From Gottfriedia solisilvae (GTDB taxonomy: Bacteria > Bacillota > Bacilli > Bacillales > Bacillaceae_G): a DNA stretch of 64,000 bases. Positions 1-7,846 of this stretch are shown here, piece after piece. The notes beneath the pieces were generated by a model that ran no database searches, was not told the origin of the DNA, and saw only the letters and a list, made by a program, of their open reading frames with translations. The position numbers were made by a program, and so were the translations under genes. Each line of letters starts with the position of its first letter. Position 1 is the stretch's first letter. The stretch covers positions 744,001 to 808,000 of the forward strand of contig NZ_NETJ01000002.1 of assembly GCF_002128405.1 (NCBI RefSeq), given 5' to 3'.

Positions 1-407
1 AGTTATTAGAATTAGATTGTGATATTTTAGTTCCAGCGGCAATTGAAAACCAAATCACAAAAGAGAATGCTCACAATATTAAAGCTAGTATTGTAGTTGA
101 AGCAGCTAATGGCCCCACAACTCTTGAAGCAACTAAAATATTAACAGAACGTGATATTTTATTAGTTCCAGACGTTTTAGCTAGTGCTGGTGGCGTAACA
201 GTTTCTTACTTTGAATGGGTTCAAAATAACCAAGGTTATTACTGGACTGAAGAAGAAGTAGAAGAAAGACTTGAAAAAGTAATGGTACGCTCATTCAATA
301 ATATTTACGAAACAAGTGTAAACCGTAAAGTAAATATGCGATTAGCGGCTTACATGGTTGGTGCTCGTAAAATGGCTGAAGCAAGTAGATTCAGAGGTTG
401 GGTATAA
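1..407 (+). CDS. gudB: NAD-specific glutamate dehydrogenase, C-terminal part (5' end outside window)
   Basis: The reading frame is open from the left edge (first full codon at base 3) to a TAA at 405-407. It encodes the last ~134 residues of a Glu/Leu/Phe/Val dehydrogenase, the enzyme that interconverts glutamate and 2-oxoglutarate plus ammonia. The visible part of the nucleotide-binding domain includes [39 protein letters not shown] and the family C-terminus ending RFRGWV. The downstream ypdA neighbour matches the B. subtilis gudB (ypcA) locus. The N-terminal substrate domain cannot be seen. I use gudB rather than rocG because of location. Confidence 0.95.
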   Translation, partial: LLELDCDILVPAAIENQITKENAHNIKASIVVEAANGPTTLEATKILTERDILLVPDVLASAGGVTVSYFEWVQNNQGYYWTEEEVEERLEKVMVRSFNNIYETSVNRKVNMRLAAYMVGARKMAEASRFRGWV

Positions 408-418
408 TCTAAATTCAA

Positions 419-449
419 AACAAGATGGATTTCCATCTTGTTTTTTTAT
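419..449 (+). terminator. Rho-independent terminator of gudB
   Basis: An 8-bp perfect stem (CAAGATGG / CCATCTTG) with a 4-nt loop at 421-440 is followed by seven T residues, 12 bases after the gudB stop. Confidence 0.9.
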
Positions 450-533
450 TTTATCAATTATTAGACAAAACGGATAATATCGGTAAAATAGAGTTTAGAT
501 AAACCAAGACCGAGTTTAATGGAGTTGTTTAAA

Positions 534-1508
534 ATGGAAAAAGTTGAAGTGCTAATTATAGGTGGAGGCCCTTGTGGGATTGCGACATATTTGTCTTTGA
601 AGAATCAAGGAATCTCAGCACTAATTATTGAAAAAGGAAATATAGTTCATACACTCAGTCGGTTCCCTACTCATCAAACATTCTTTAGTACGAGTGAAAA
701 ATTAGAAGTAGGAAATATCCCCTTTATTATTGAAGGTAGAAAACCGAAAAAACACCAAGCTCTAGCCTATTATAGAGATGTCGTAAAAAGAAATAAGGTG
801 TCAATTCATTCTTTCGAGGAAGTATTAAAGGTTACAAAAAATAAGGATTTTCTGGTTGAGTCAATTACAAAAAGTGGAGAACAAAAACAGTATAGGGCTA
901 ATGCAGTTGTCGTGGCCACAGGGTATTATGATCAACCAAATTATTTATCAATTCCTGGTGAAGAGCTTGAAAAAGTTTCACATTACTTTTTCGAAGGACA
1001 TAAGCATTTTAATCAAAAAGTAGTTATTGTTGGTGGGAAAAACTCAAGTGTAGACGCTGCGTTAGAACTTGAAAAATGTGGTGCTGAAGTAACTGTATTG
1101 TATCGAGGTAATTCATATTCTCCGAGTATTAAGCCTTGGGTATTACCAGAATTTGAGGCCCTTGTTCGATCAGAAGCGATTGATATGAAGTTTCAAGCGA
1201 ATATTATAGAAATAAAAGAAAAATCAGTGATATATGAGCAACTAGGTGATATATATGAAATTGACAATGATTTTGTTTACGCAATGACTGGTTACCATCC
1301 AGATCACTCTTTAATAAAAAGTATGGGAGTAGGTGTAGATGATTCGACAGGTCGTCCAACATTTAATCCAGAAACTATGGAAACAAATATTAAAGGAATC
1401 TATATCGCTGGCGTAATAGCTGCTGGGAATAATGCGAATGAAATTTTCATTGAAAACGGTCGTTTCCACGGTGATTTAATTGCGAAGAATATCATTTCTA
1501 CTAGATAA
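534..1508 (+). CDS. ypdA: Bacillithiol disulfide reductase YpdA (Bdr)
   Basis: This is a 324-residue FAD/NAD(P)H-dependent oxidoreductase of the YpdA family, which reduces bacillithiol disulfide in low-GC Gram-positive bacteria. The N-terminal FAD Rossmann motif is IIGGGPCGIA, with the conserved Cys beside the Gly-rich loop. A second dinucleotide-binding motif, VVIVGGKNSSVDAALELE, lies mid-protein. I chose ATG 534 because GGAG at 521-524 stands 9 nt upstream and the length equals the B. subtilis protein. The in-frame ATG at 519 has no ribosome site. The window also encodes BshB1 and BshA, which make bacillithiol. Confidence 0.93.
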   Translation: MEKVEVLIIGGGPCGIATYLSLKNQGISALIIEKGNIVHTLSRFPTHQTFFSTSEKLEVGNIPFIIEGRKPKKHQALAYYRDVVKRNKVSIHSFEEVLKVTKNKDFLVESITKSGEQKQYRANAVVVATGYYDQPNYLSIPGEELEKVSHYFFEGHKHFNQKVVIVGGKNSSVDAALELEKCGAEVTVLYRGNSYSPSIKPWVLPEFEALVRSEAIDMKFQANIIEIKEKSVIYEQLGDIYEIDNDFVYAMTGYHPDHSLIKSMGVGVDDSTGRPTFNPETMETNIKGIYIAGVIAAGNNANEIFIENGRFHGDLIAKNIISTR

Positions 1509-1522
1509 TCAATTAATTAAAC

Positions 1523-1548
1523 AAACGTAGTTTAGGCTACGTTTTTTT
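1523..1548 (+). terminator. Terminator of ypdA
   Basis: A 7-bp stem AACGTAG / CTACGTT is followed directly by a run of T residues. Confidence 0.8.
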
Positions 1549-1639
1549 GTTGATTCCTAATTATTGATGAGAATTGTTGATTCCTATTTACTTCAATAAT
1601 TTTTAGATGTTATAATTCCTGTGAAACGGGGTGTGAAAA

Positions 1640-2608
1640 ATGAAAAAAGTCGTTCTAATTACAACAGGTGGTACGATTGCAAGTAAACCGAATGCACAGT
1701 CTGGTAAATTAGATTCTGGTGCATTATCTGGACAAGAAATAGCTGAAATGCTTAAATTACCGAATGATATCAATATCATTGTTGATTCATTTTTCCAAGT
1801 TCCAAGTATGCATATAAGTTTTAATCATTGGATTTTGCTTCAACAGAAGATTGAAGAGTATTTTAATGATGAATCAGTTGATGGTATTGTCGTTACACAT
1901 GGAACTGATACACTCGAAGAAACAGCTTATTTTTTAGATTTAACTGTAGATGATGAAAGACCTGTCGTAATTACAGGATCTCAAAGATCTCCTGGTGAAT
2001 TGGGAACAGACGCATTTATAAACTTAAGGCATGCAATCTATACAGCATCTGATGAGTCGTCAAAAAATATCGGCACTGTTGTCGTATTTAATGAGCGAAT
2101 ATTTACAGCGAAATATGTTAAAAAAGAACATGCTTCAAATATTCAAGGATTCAACGTATTTGGTTTTGGTTATCTAGGGATTATTGATAATGATAAAGTT
2201 CATATCTATCAAAAGCCAGTAATACAGGACAAATACAAAATAACAAAAGAATTACCTCAAGTTGATATTATTAAATGTTACATAGAAGCTAAAGGATATC
2301 TTGTAAAAGCATCAGTTGATCATGGTGCAAAAGGTATTATTTTAGAAGGAGTAGGTAGAGGACAAGTTTCACCTCATATGACTGAAGAAATTGAAGCAGC
2401 AGTCAAAAAAGGGGTAAAAGTTATTATTACTACAAGCTCTGAAGAAGGCGAAGTATACCCTACATATGATTATTTTGGTAGTGCATACGATTTAGTTAAT
2501 AAAGGTGTAATTCTAGGAAAAGATTATGATAGTAAGAAAGCAAGAATTAAACTGACAGTCATGCTTGCTTCAGATGTAAATAACATTCATGAAGGATTCC
2601 ATAAATAA
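1640..2608 (+). CDS. ansA: L-asparaginase
   Basis: This 322-residue asparaginase hydrolyses asparagine to aspartate and ammonia. Catalytic-site residues fit the family: TTGGTIAS with Thr12 as the expected nucleophile, THGTDT with Thr89-Asp90, and Lys161/162 in YVKKEHAS. There is no signal peptide, so the enzyme is expected in the cytoplasm. GGGGTG lies just upstream of the ATG. Its position after gudB-ypdA is seen in several Bacillus genomes. The enzyme stands alone, without aspartase (ansB) beside it. Confidence 0.93.
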   Translation: MKKVVLITTGGTIASKPNAQSGKLDSGALSGQEIAEMLKLPNDINIIVDSFFQVPSMHISFNHWILLQQKIEEYFNDESVDGIVVTHGTDTLEETAYFLDLTVDDERPVVITGSQRSPGELGTDAFINLRHAIYTASDESSKNIGTVVVFNERIFTAKYVKKEHASNIQGFNVFGFGYLGIIDNDKVHIYQKPVIQDKYKITKELPQVDIIKCYIEAKGYLVKASVDHGAKGIILEGVGRGQVSPHMTEEIEAAVKKGVKVIITTSSEEGEVYPTYDYFGSAYDLVNKGVILGKDYDSKKARIKLTVMLASDVNNIHEGFHK

Positions 2609-2688
2609 CTAGACACTGCCTAATAAAGGACATGTACTGATCATATCTGCTTCACTTCGCAGTGAGAAAACAATAAAATAACACGAGT

Positions 2689-2733
2689 AATGGCAACTAA
2701 TTAGAATGAATAATTAGTTGTCATTATTTTTTG
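2689..2733 (+). terminator. Terminator downstream of ansA
   Basis: A 15-bp perfect inverted repeat (arms 2689-2703 and 2711-2725, AATGGCAACTAATTA and its complement) is followed by a T-rich tract. It lies 80 nt after the stop codon. Confidence 0.8.
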
Positions 2734-2776
2734 TTTTAAATAGTTTTTTTGGAGTCCACAGAGGATAAAGAATGTG

Positions 2777-2965
2777 TTTGGAATGGAAGGCTGCTCGACT
2801 CCTGTGGGAATAGTAGGAAGATTGAGACCCCACAGGAGACCCACAGGATGTTGGTCATGCATGCGTTACGACAGGACGTCGTGGTTTTAGTATGCCTACC
2901 TTTTTCCGAGGTGGCTCAAGCTTAGCCCTAAGGAAAGCGATCAACCTAAAGGGAAAAATCCACGC
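2777..2965. repeat. Bacillaceae-type intergenic repeat, copy A, with nested hairpin core
   Basis: The outer frame begins TTGGAATGGAAGG and ends near GGAAAGCGATCAACC, a pattern I recognise from intergenic repeats scattered through Bacillaceae genomes. The middle (2853-2900) is a 48-nt quasi-palindrome: GCATGC and GTATGC arms around ACGA/TCGT. Copy B lies at 18247-18441 in the same outer orientation, but its core is reverse-complemented relative to this one. No coding potential is visible. It is GC-richer than its surroundings. Confidence 0.75.
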
Positions 2966-3014
2966 AATCAGTTATAAAATAAAAAATTGTACGATATTGA
3001 TATGTAAGATAAAT

Positions 3015-3063
3015 AAAAAGAGGCGGCCTCAAGTCAACTGACTTATGAGACAGCCTCTTTTTA
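3015..3063. terminator. Bidirectional terminator-like hairpin
   Basis: Arms AAAAAGAGGC (3015-3024) and GCCTCTTTTT (3053-3062) enclose further pairing between CTCA-GTCA and TGAC-TGAG. The A and T runs on both sides would allow termination on either strand. It lies between repeat A and ypfA. Confidence 0.65.
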
Positions 3064-3384
3064 AGTTCTTGATTGTTATTTTAAGTGTGCGATTTAAATT
3101 TATTTAATAAGTTTCTTCCTCTAAAGAGACCCCGTTATTGTTTAATTTTAGTTCAATAAAATGTTTATAACGACTTTTAAATGCATTTTCAGTGAAAAAG
3201 AACTATTGCAAGGAAATTAATGTGTGGATTTAGTACTATTTAAGCGAATTAAAAGATTTCGTAATTGTGAAAAAACTACATATACTTACTCAATTTCATG
3301 CTTTATACTAGTAATATATACCATTGAAGAATGACGACTTTCGTCACAAAAATCAATTATGTGAACATTGTTTGGGAGGGTCTA

Positions 3385-4047
3385 ATGCTAAATGTAGGGG
3401 ATGTACTAATATTAGAAGACATTGATGCAAAAGAAGTGAAACGTTATAAATCAAAAATCGTAGAAATAAGAAATGAAGAATTATATATAGACTACCCTTT
3501 TGATGAAGCAACAGGTAAAACATCTTTCTTATTAAATGATCAAAAATTAAAAGCATATATAGTGACAAAAGAGCAAAATGTATTTACTTTCTATACTTCA
3601 ATCATTGGAAGAAAGAAAATTGAGATTCCGGTTATTATCATGTCATTTCCAGGTAATGATTCTTTAGAAAAAGCTCAGAGAAGACGTTATGTTCGTGTAC
3701 CAAGTATAGTTGACGTAGCTGTTCATCCTTTATTTGACGATTTTAAACCGTTTACAACAACAAGCCTAGACATTAGTGCTGGTGGTATAGCAATCCTTGC
3801 ACCCCAGGAAAATGATTTTATTATAGGTAAGACAATCGTTTTGTGGTTGGTTTTACCATTCGAAGGTGAGACTCATCGATATGTCAAAACAAAGGCACAT
3901 ATCATTCGAGTAAACAGTCAAGTCGTAGAGGGAAAACAAAGGGTTTCACTTGAGTTTGATGGATTAACACCTATTCAAAGACAGGATTTAATACAGTTTT
4001 CATTTGATCAACAATTAAAGCATAGAAGAAAAGGTATGAAAAATTAA
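3385..4047 (+). CDS. ypfA: Flagellar brake protein YpfA (MotI), c-di-GMP-binding PilZ protein
   Basis: This 220-residue protein has an N-terminal YcgR-like domain and a C-terminal PilZ domain. The c-di-GMP signature is visible as RRRYVR at about residues 99-104 and DISAGG at about 129-134. In B. subtilis the homologue (MotI) binds c-di-GMP and acts on the MotA stator to stop motility. GGGAGGG at 3374-3380 directs the start at ATG 3385 and gives a length close to the B. subtilis protein; an in-frame ATG at 3331 has no ribosome site. It precedes ypfB and cmk as in B. subtilis. Confidence 0.9.
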   Translation: MLNVGDVLILEDIDAKEVKRYKSKIVEIRNEELYIDYPFDEATGKTSFLLNDQKLKAYIVTKEQNVFTFYTSIIGRKKIEIPVIIMSFPGNDSLEKAQRRRYVRVPSIVDVAVHPLFDDFKPFTTTSLDISAGGIAILAPQENDFIIGKTIVLWLVLPFEGETHRYVKTKAHIIRVNSQVVEGKQRVSLEFDGLTPIQRQDLIQFSFDQQLKHRRKGMKN

Positions 4048-4117
4048 TATTTGTTGAAATTGTGTATAAAATTTACTATATACAATCATAATGGTAATTA
4101 AAAAGGTATGATTTACA

Positions 4118-4303
4118 ATGAAAAGAGTAGAAAGAATCCTTTTAAAGTTGATTATCATTCAATTATTATGTTTGGTACTCAGTCAATATCTATTGTCCTT
4201 TCCTAGACTTTCTGTTTATTTAACGAAAATTGAATTATATGAAGGTGTTACACAAAAGGCAAAAGATGTTACAAGAGAAGTATATAGTGAAATTGGTAAA
4301 TAA
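4118..4303 (+). CDS. ypfB: Small membrane-anchored protein YpfB (DUF5359-like)
   Basis: This 61-residue protein has one hydrophobic segment (about residues 8-27, LLKLIIIQLLCLVLSQYLL) after a basic N-terminus (MKRVER). A short extracytoplasmic tail follows. It resembles YpfB of B. subtilis in size, sequence style (KRVERIL, LIIIQ, YEGV) and position between ypfA and cmk. Function is unknown. Confidence 0.8.
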   Translation: MKRVERILLKLIIIQLLCLVLSQYLLSFPRLSVYLTKIELYEGVTQKAKDVTREVYSEIGK

Positions 4304-4335
4304 GATGAATTCAATCGCTTCATATGGTAAGATAA

Positions 4336-4362
4336 AAAAAGCAGGGTTGCCTGTTTTTTTTA
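4336..4362 (+). terminator. Possible weak terminator after ypfB
   Basis: A short CAGG/CCTG stem with a GTTG loop is followed by eight T residues. The stem is only 4-5 bp, so read-through into cmk is likely. Confidence 0.45.
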
Positions 4363-4438
4363 TTTGAAAACATATTTTTAGGACATGCTAAGACAAAGTT
4401 GCTATTTTAATTAGCAATTTTTTTATGTAGGAGGACAT

Positions 4439-5119
4439 ATGAGTAAAAAAATAAGTATCGCTATAGACGGACCAGCAGCTGCCGGTAAAAGTACAGTTGC
4501 AAAAATAGTAGCAAAACAATTGGGTTATATTTACATAGACACAGGCGCAATGTATCGAGCACTAACTTTAAAAGCAATTCAAAACGATGTTGATGTAAAT
4601 AATGAAAAAGAATTATCTTTATTACTATCTAAAATGACAATTAAGCTTGTACCAGAAAATGGTGTGCAAAAAGTTTATATTGATCAAACTGATGTTTCTG
4701 AAGCGATTCGTACACCAGAGGTTACTAGAAATGTATCTTTTGTTGCTAAGCATAGTTTAGTACGTGAAAAAATGGTCGACTTACAACGAGAATATGGAGT
4801 TGATGGTGGCGTTGTGATGGATGGACGTGATATCGGGACACATGTTTTAGTTAATGCAGAAGTGAAAATATTTATGATTGCTTCTGTAGATGAAAGAGCA
4901 CAAAGAAGACATATTGAAAATCTAAAAAATGGTTTTGAAAGCAATTTAGACGTTTTAAAAGAGGAAATCGCAACTAGAGACAAAATTGATTCGGAACGAG
5001 AAGTATCTCCGCTTAAAAAAGCTGACGATGCAGTTTCATTGGATTCAACATCAAAAAGCATAAATGACGTTGTCGAAGAAATATTGTCGATTGTAAAAGA
5101 AAAAACAAATAATATTTAG
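4439..5119 (+). CDS. cmk: Cytidylate kinase
   Basis: This 226-residue enzyme phosphorylates CMP and dCMP with ATP in pyrimidine nucleotide recycling. The P-loop [13 protein letters not shown] is at residues 9-21 and the CMP-binding region DGRDIGTHV is mid-protein. AGGAGG lies just upstream of the ATG. It sits directly upstream of the S1-domain gene ypfD, a pairing conserved in many Firmicutes. Confidence 0.96.
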   Translation: MSKKISIAIDGPAAAGKSTVAKIVAKQLGYIYIDTGAMYRALTLKAIQNDVDVNNEKELSLLLSKMTIKLVPENGVQKVYIDQTDVSEAIRTPEVTRNVSFVAKHSLVREKMVDLQREYGVDGGVVMDGRDIGTHVLVNAEVKIFMIASVDERAQRRHIENLKNGFESNLDVLKEEIATRDKIDSEREVSPLKKADDAVSLDSTSKSINDVVEEILSIVKEKTNNI

Positions 5120-5226
5120 ATGAATTATTCATCACATTCCTTGACTTTTCTACCTATTTATTAGAAGGTAAAAGAGGACAATACATAAAAGGTCTAACCG
5201 TTTTCAAAAATAAGGAGGAATATGAT

Positions 5227-6348
5227 ATGGTTGAAAAAGTAATGCCAGAGGTTGGGGAAATTATCTCATGCGTGGTTGAACAAATTGAAGATAAGCAAGC
5301 AATTGTAGGTTTTGGTGGTAAAACGGATGGTATTCTTCCTATAAAAGAAATTTCTAATGTACATATTGAAAATGTAAATGAAGTATTAACAGTTGGACAA
5401 GAAATTGAATTAAAAGTAATTAAAGTTGAAGAAGATACTGTTGTGTTTTCAAAACGTGCTGTTGATTCAGAAAAAGCATGGGATGTTTTAACTGAAAAAT
5501 TAGCAAGTAAAGAAGTATTTGAAGTTATCATTACAGAGCAAGTAAATGGCGGACTAATTGCAGATGTGGGTGTACGTGGTTTTATCCCAGCTTCACTAGT
5601 TTCAAAAAAATTCGTTGAAGATTTAGCTGCATTTAAAGGGCAATCTCTAGAAGTAGTGGTTGAAGAAGTAGATCGCGAAAAAAATCGTGTCATTTTATCA
5701 CACAAAGCAGTTGAACAATTAAATGAAGTTGAAAACAGACGTAAAGCATATTCTTCAATTCAAGTTGGTCAAGTGATTGAAGGTAAAGTAGAAAGATTAA
5801 CGAACTTTGGTGCATTTGTAAATATTGGTGGAGTAGATGGTTTAGTTCATGTATCTCAAATGTCACACAACCGAATTTCAAAGCCTGAAGAAGCAGTAGC
5901 TGTTGGTGATACAGTGAAAGTTAAAGTACTTTCAATTGACACTGAAACAAACCGCATTGCGTTATCTATGAAAGCGATCCAACCAGGCCCATGGGATCAA
6001 TTAAATAGTAAAATTACTACGGGCGCAGTTGTTGAAGGAACAGTAAGAAGATTAACAAACTTTGGTGCATTCGTTGAAGTTCAAGAAGGTATTGAAGGAT
6101 TAGTACACGTTTCTCAAATTGCTGACAAGCATATTAAGAATCCAAATGAAGTACTAGCAGTTGGTCAAGAAGTAAAAGTAAAAGTGTTAGAAATTAACCA
6201 AAGTGAAAAGAGACTTTCATTAAGTATTAAAGAAGCTGGCGAAGCCGAGCTTCAAGAAGAAATCTCAAAATATATTCAACCAAGTGAAAATAGTGGATTC
6301 CAACTAAGTGAACTACTTGGTGACAAATTAAATAAATTTAAAAAATAA
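5227..6348 (+). CDS. ypfD: S1-domain RNA-binding protein, ribosomal protein S1 homologue YpfD
   Basis: The protein has 373 residues with four S1 (OB-fold) repeats. The third and fourth are nearly canonical (VERLTNFGAFVNIGGVDGLVHVSQ and VRRLTNFGAFVEVQEGIEGLVHVS, each quoted in part). It is shorter than proteobacterial S1, as is normal for Bacillus YpfD, which is thought to bind RNA and is not a fixed ribosome component. AGGAGG at 5212-5218 precedes ATG 5227. Confidence 0.93.
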   Translation: MVEKVMPEVGEIISCVVEQIEDKQAIVGFGGKTDGILPIKEISNVHIENVNEVLTVGQEIELKVIKVEEDTVVFSKRAVDSEKAWDVLTEKLASKEVFEVIITEQVNGGLIADVGVRGFIPASLVSKKFVEDLAAFKGQSLEVVVEEVDREKNRVILSHKAVEQLNEVENRRKAYSSIQVGQVIEGKVERLTNFGAFVNIGGVDGLVHVSQMSHNRISKPEEAVAVGDTVKVKVLSIDTETNRIALSMKAIQPGPWDQLNSKITTGAVVEGTVRRLTNFGAFVEVQEGIEGLVHVSQIADKHIKNPNEVLAVGQEVKVKVLEINQSEKRLSLSIKEAGEAELQEEISKYIQPSENSGFQLSELLGDKLNKFKK

Positions 6349-6356
6349 TCAAGAAA

Positions 6357-6392
6357 AAATCCTTTAGCATTTATTGCTAAAGGATTTTTTTT
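6357..6392 (+). terminator. Terminator of ypfD
   Basis: A 13-bp stem AAATCCTTTAGCA / TGCTAAAGGATTT with a 5-nt loop is followed by a T run. Confidence 0.92.
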
Positions 6393-6419
6393 GTAGGGCT
6401 ACTTTGCTCTAAGCTTCAT

Positions 6420-6859
6420 TTTAAGGTAAAAGCCATTTTTTGATTCTCCGACTTATGCTTATTGGAGCTAACCAGTCGCCTCCGCATTTCTAACTGTCTA
6501 GTTCCAGGCGTTTGCCCCTCGAGTCATAAGCCAAACCCCACTAAAGGTAAAAAGCACCTTTATTGGTTTTTGTCTTATGCTTGTCGGGGCAGAACGAACG
6601 CCTTCCACATTTCTAGTGTCTAGTTCCGGCTCCTAGCTCCTCGAGGTCATAAGTCAAACCCCATTAAAGGTAAAAAGCACCTTTATTAGTGTTTGTCTTA
6701 TGCTTGTCGGAGCTAACCAGTCGCCTCCACATTTCTAACTGTCTAGTTCCAGGCGTTTGCCCCTCGAGTCATAAGCCAAACCCCACTAAAGGTAAAAAGC
6801 ACCTTTATTGGTTTTTGTCTTATGCTTGTCGGGGCAGAACGAACGCCTTCCACATTTCT
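6420..6859. repeat. Three-unit hairpin repeat array with 149-nt near-identical duplication
   Basis: Units of about 120 nt, each centred on GTCTAGTTCC...CCTCGAG...CATAAG...CTTATGCTTGTCGG, are repeated head to tail. Bases 6466-6614 and 6711-6859 are identical except for one G/A difference (6484 versus 6729). The unit between them is more diverged, and a partial unit precedes them. Each unit can fold into a long imperfect hairpin (GCCCCTCGAGTCATAAG with CTTATGCTTGTCGGGGC, and AAAGGT with ACCTTT at the tip). It lies between the convergent genes ypfD and ypzI. Short open frames through it read across the repeats and are not genes. Confidence 0.85.
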
Positions 6860-6996
6860 CAGTTATGCTGATTTATTTCTCTTGCTTCTTCTGGTGTGTC
6901 GAGTCTTGTTGCACCCTTGTTGTGGATGCTTTGATCTCGGTCAGATTCAACTCTTCTTGATTGTCTTAGTTTTTTTTCTTGTCGATCTTTTCCCAA
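6859..6996 (-). CDS. ypzI: YpzI family small basic protein
   Basis: On the minus strand, GGAGGTG is followed at 8-nt spacing by a TTG start at 6996. The 45-residue highly charged product begins MGKDRQEKKLRQ, continues RVESDRDQS, and contains GATRLDTPEEARE near its end. This fits the YpzI family, which lies at this locus (next to yphA, upstream of der) in Bacillus. Function is unknown. The stop codon TGA (6859-6861) touches the end of the repeat array, so its 3' end abuts repeated DNA. Confidence 0.82.
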   Translation of the reverse strand: MGKDRQEKKLRQSRRVESDRDQSIHNKGATRLDTPEEAREINQHN

Positions 6997-7123
6997 AGGT
7001 TTCACCTCCAAACGTTTCATTTATAGGTTCGTTTTTATTGAAACTTCTTATTCACTTTATTGAAAGATTGATTATTTTCATGTAGAAATGTCGAATACTA
7101 AGTGTATGTGGGAGGTCTTTGGT

Positions 7124-7714
7124 GTGCAAGGTTTGTATTTTCTATTTTCAATTTGGACAATTATTTTATTTTATTCAAGAACGCAAGATCGTTTGAATGA
7201 GAAATTTTTAAAGTTAGGTGTTTTGTTTTGTTTGATTTGTTGTTCTACGTTTACTTTCGAGTTGTTTAATTTTCAAATGAATGTAGCATTTCTTTTGTCA
7301 ATATTTATGATTAGTTACGATGTAAGTAAGTTAAAGTTTAGTGAACAATTCATACATTTTTTTAAAGGACTCATTATCGGGATGTCTTATAGTAGCATGA
7401 GTATACTCGCGATTTATGATCCAGCGAGTTATTTTATAAATGAATTTTTTTCAATTTCTTTAATGACAACTGTATTGGCAATATTTTTAAGTAATCATTA
7501 CATCGAAAGAATCAGACTGCTTATAATAGGACTAATACAAGGTGAAGTCTTCAATTTTTTTACGTATCGATCAATAAAAGTACAATATATAATAGGTGAT
7601 TTATCATGGCTTGATTCATTATTTTTAACCATTGTACTCATCACTTCTTTAAGATTATTGTCTTTAAATTTTTCAAAAAAGAATTTGAAAAGTGGAAAAT
7701 TAGTAAAAAATTGA
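7124..7714 (+). CDS. yphA: YphA family membrane protein
   Basis: I chose GTG 7124 because GGGAGG at 7110-7115 lies 8 nt upstream. This gives 196 residues, close to B. subtilis YphA; a longer frame from ATG 7088 lacks a ribosome site. The protein is very hydrophobic with about six predicted transmembrane segments, beginning GLYFLFSIWTIILFYS and ending in a basic tail (KKNLKSGKLVKN). The assignment to YphA rests on size, membrane character and its place before der. Function is unknown. Confidence 0.75.
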   Translation: MQGLYFLFSIWTIILFYSRTQDRLNEKFLKLGVLFCLICCSTFTFELFNFQMNVAFLLSIFMISYDVSKLKFSEQFIHFFKGLIIGMSYSSMSILAIYDPASYFINEFFSISLMTTVLAIFLSNHYIERIRLLIIGLIQGEVFNFFTYRSIKVQYIIGDLSWLDSLFLTIVLITSLRLLSLNFSKKNLKSGKLVKN

Positions 7715-7846
7715 TGAAAATTGGTCTTTTTTCACATTTTTTGTTAAAATAGATAAGTTATTTAAATAAATTATATAGAAGATGAAAACTAAAAACATTT
7801 ATTAAGAATTAAATGGTTCATAGTTATGCTAGGAAGGATGAATTAA

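Larger units (their letters stand above)
2609..3384. other. Gene-free interval between ansA and ypfA
   Basis: This 776-nt stretch has no convincing coding frame. It holds the ansA terminator, repeat element A (2777-2965) and a bidirectional hairpin at 3015-3063. The last 300 nt are AT-rich and lead into ypfA. In B. subtilis the cortex-lytic sleB-ypeB pair occupies this position; no remnant of either is recognisable here. Confidence 0.7.

Noticed and set aside
5154-5705. 183-codon minus-strand frame opposite ypfD
   Set aside because: It is antisense to S1-domain coding sequence, Ser/Thr-rich by mirror codon effect, without a ribosome site.
6420-6859. Repeat array considered as a CRISPR array
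   Set aside because: Units are about 120 nt, have no short constant repeats with unique spacers, and are themselves duplicated in full.
6689-7085. Open frames of 60 and 87 codons on the plus strand through the repeat array and ypzI
   Set aside because: They read across repeated hairpin DNA and antisense to the conserved ypzI frame, with no ribosome site or family resemblance.
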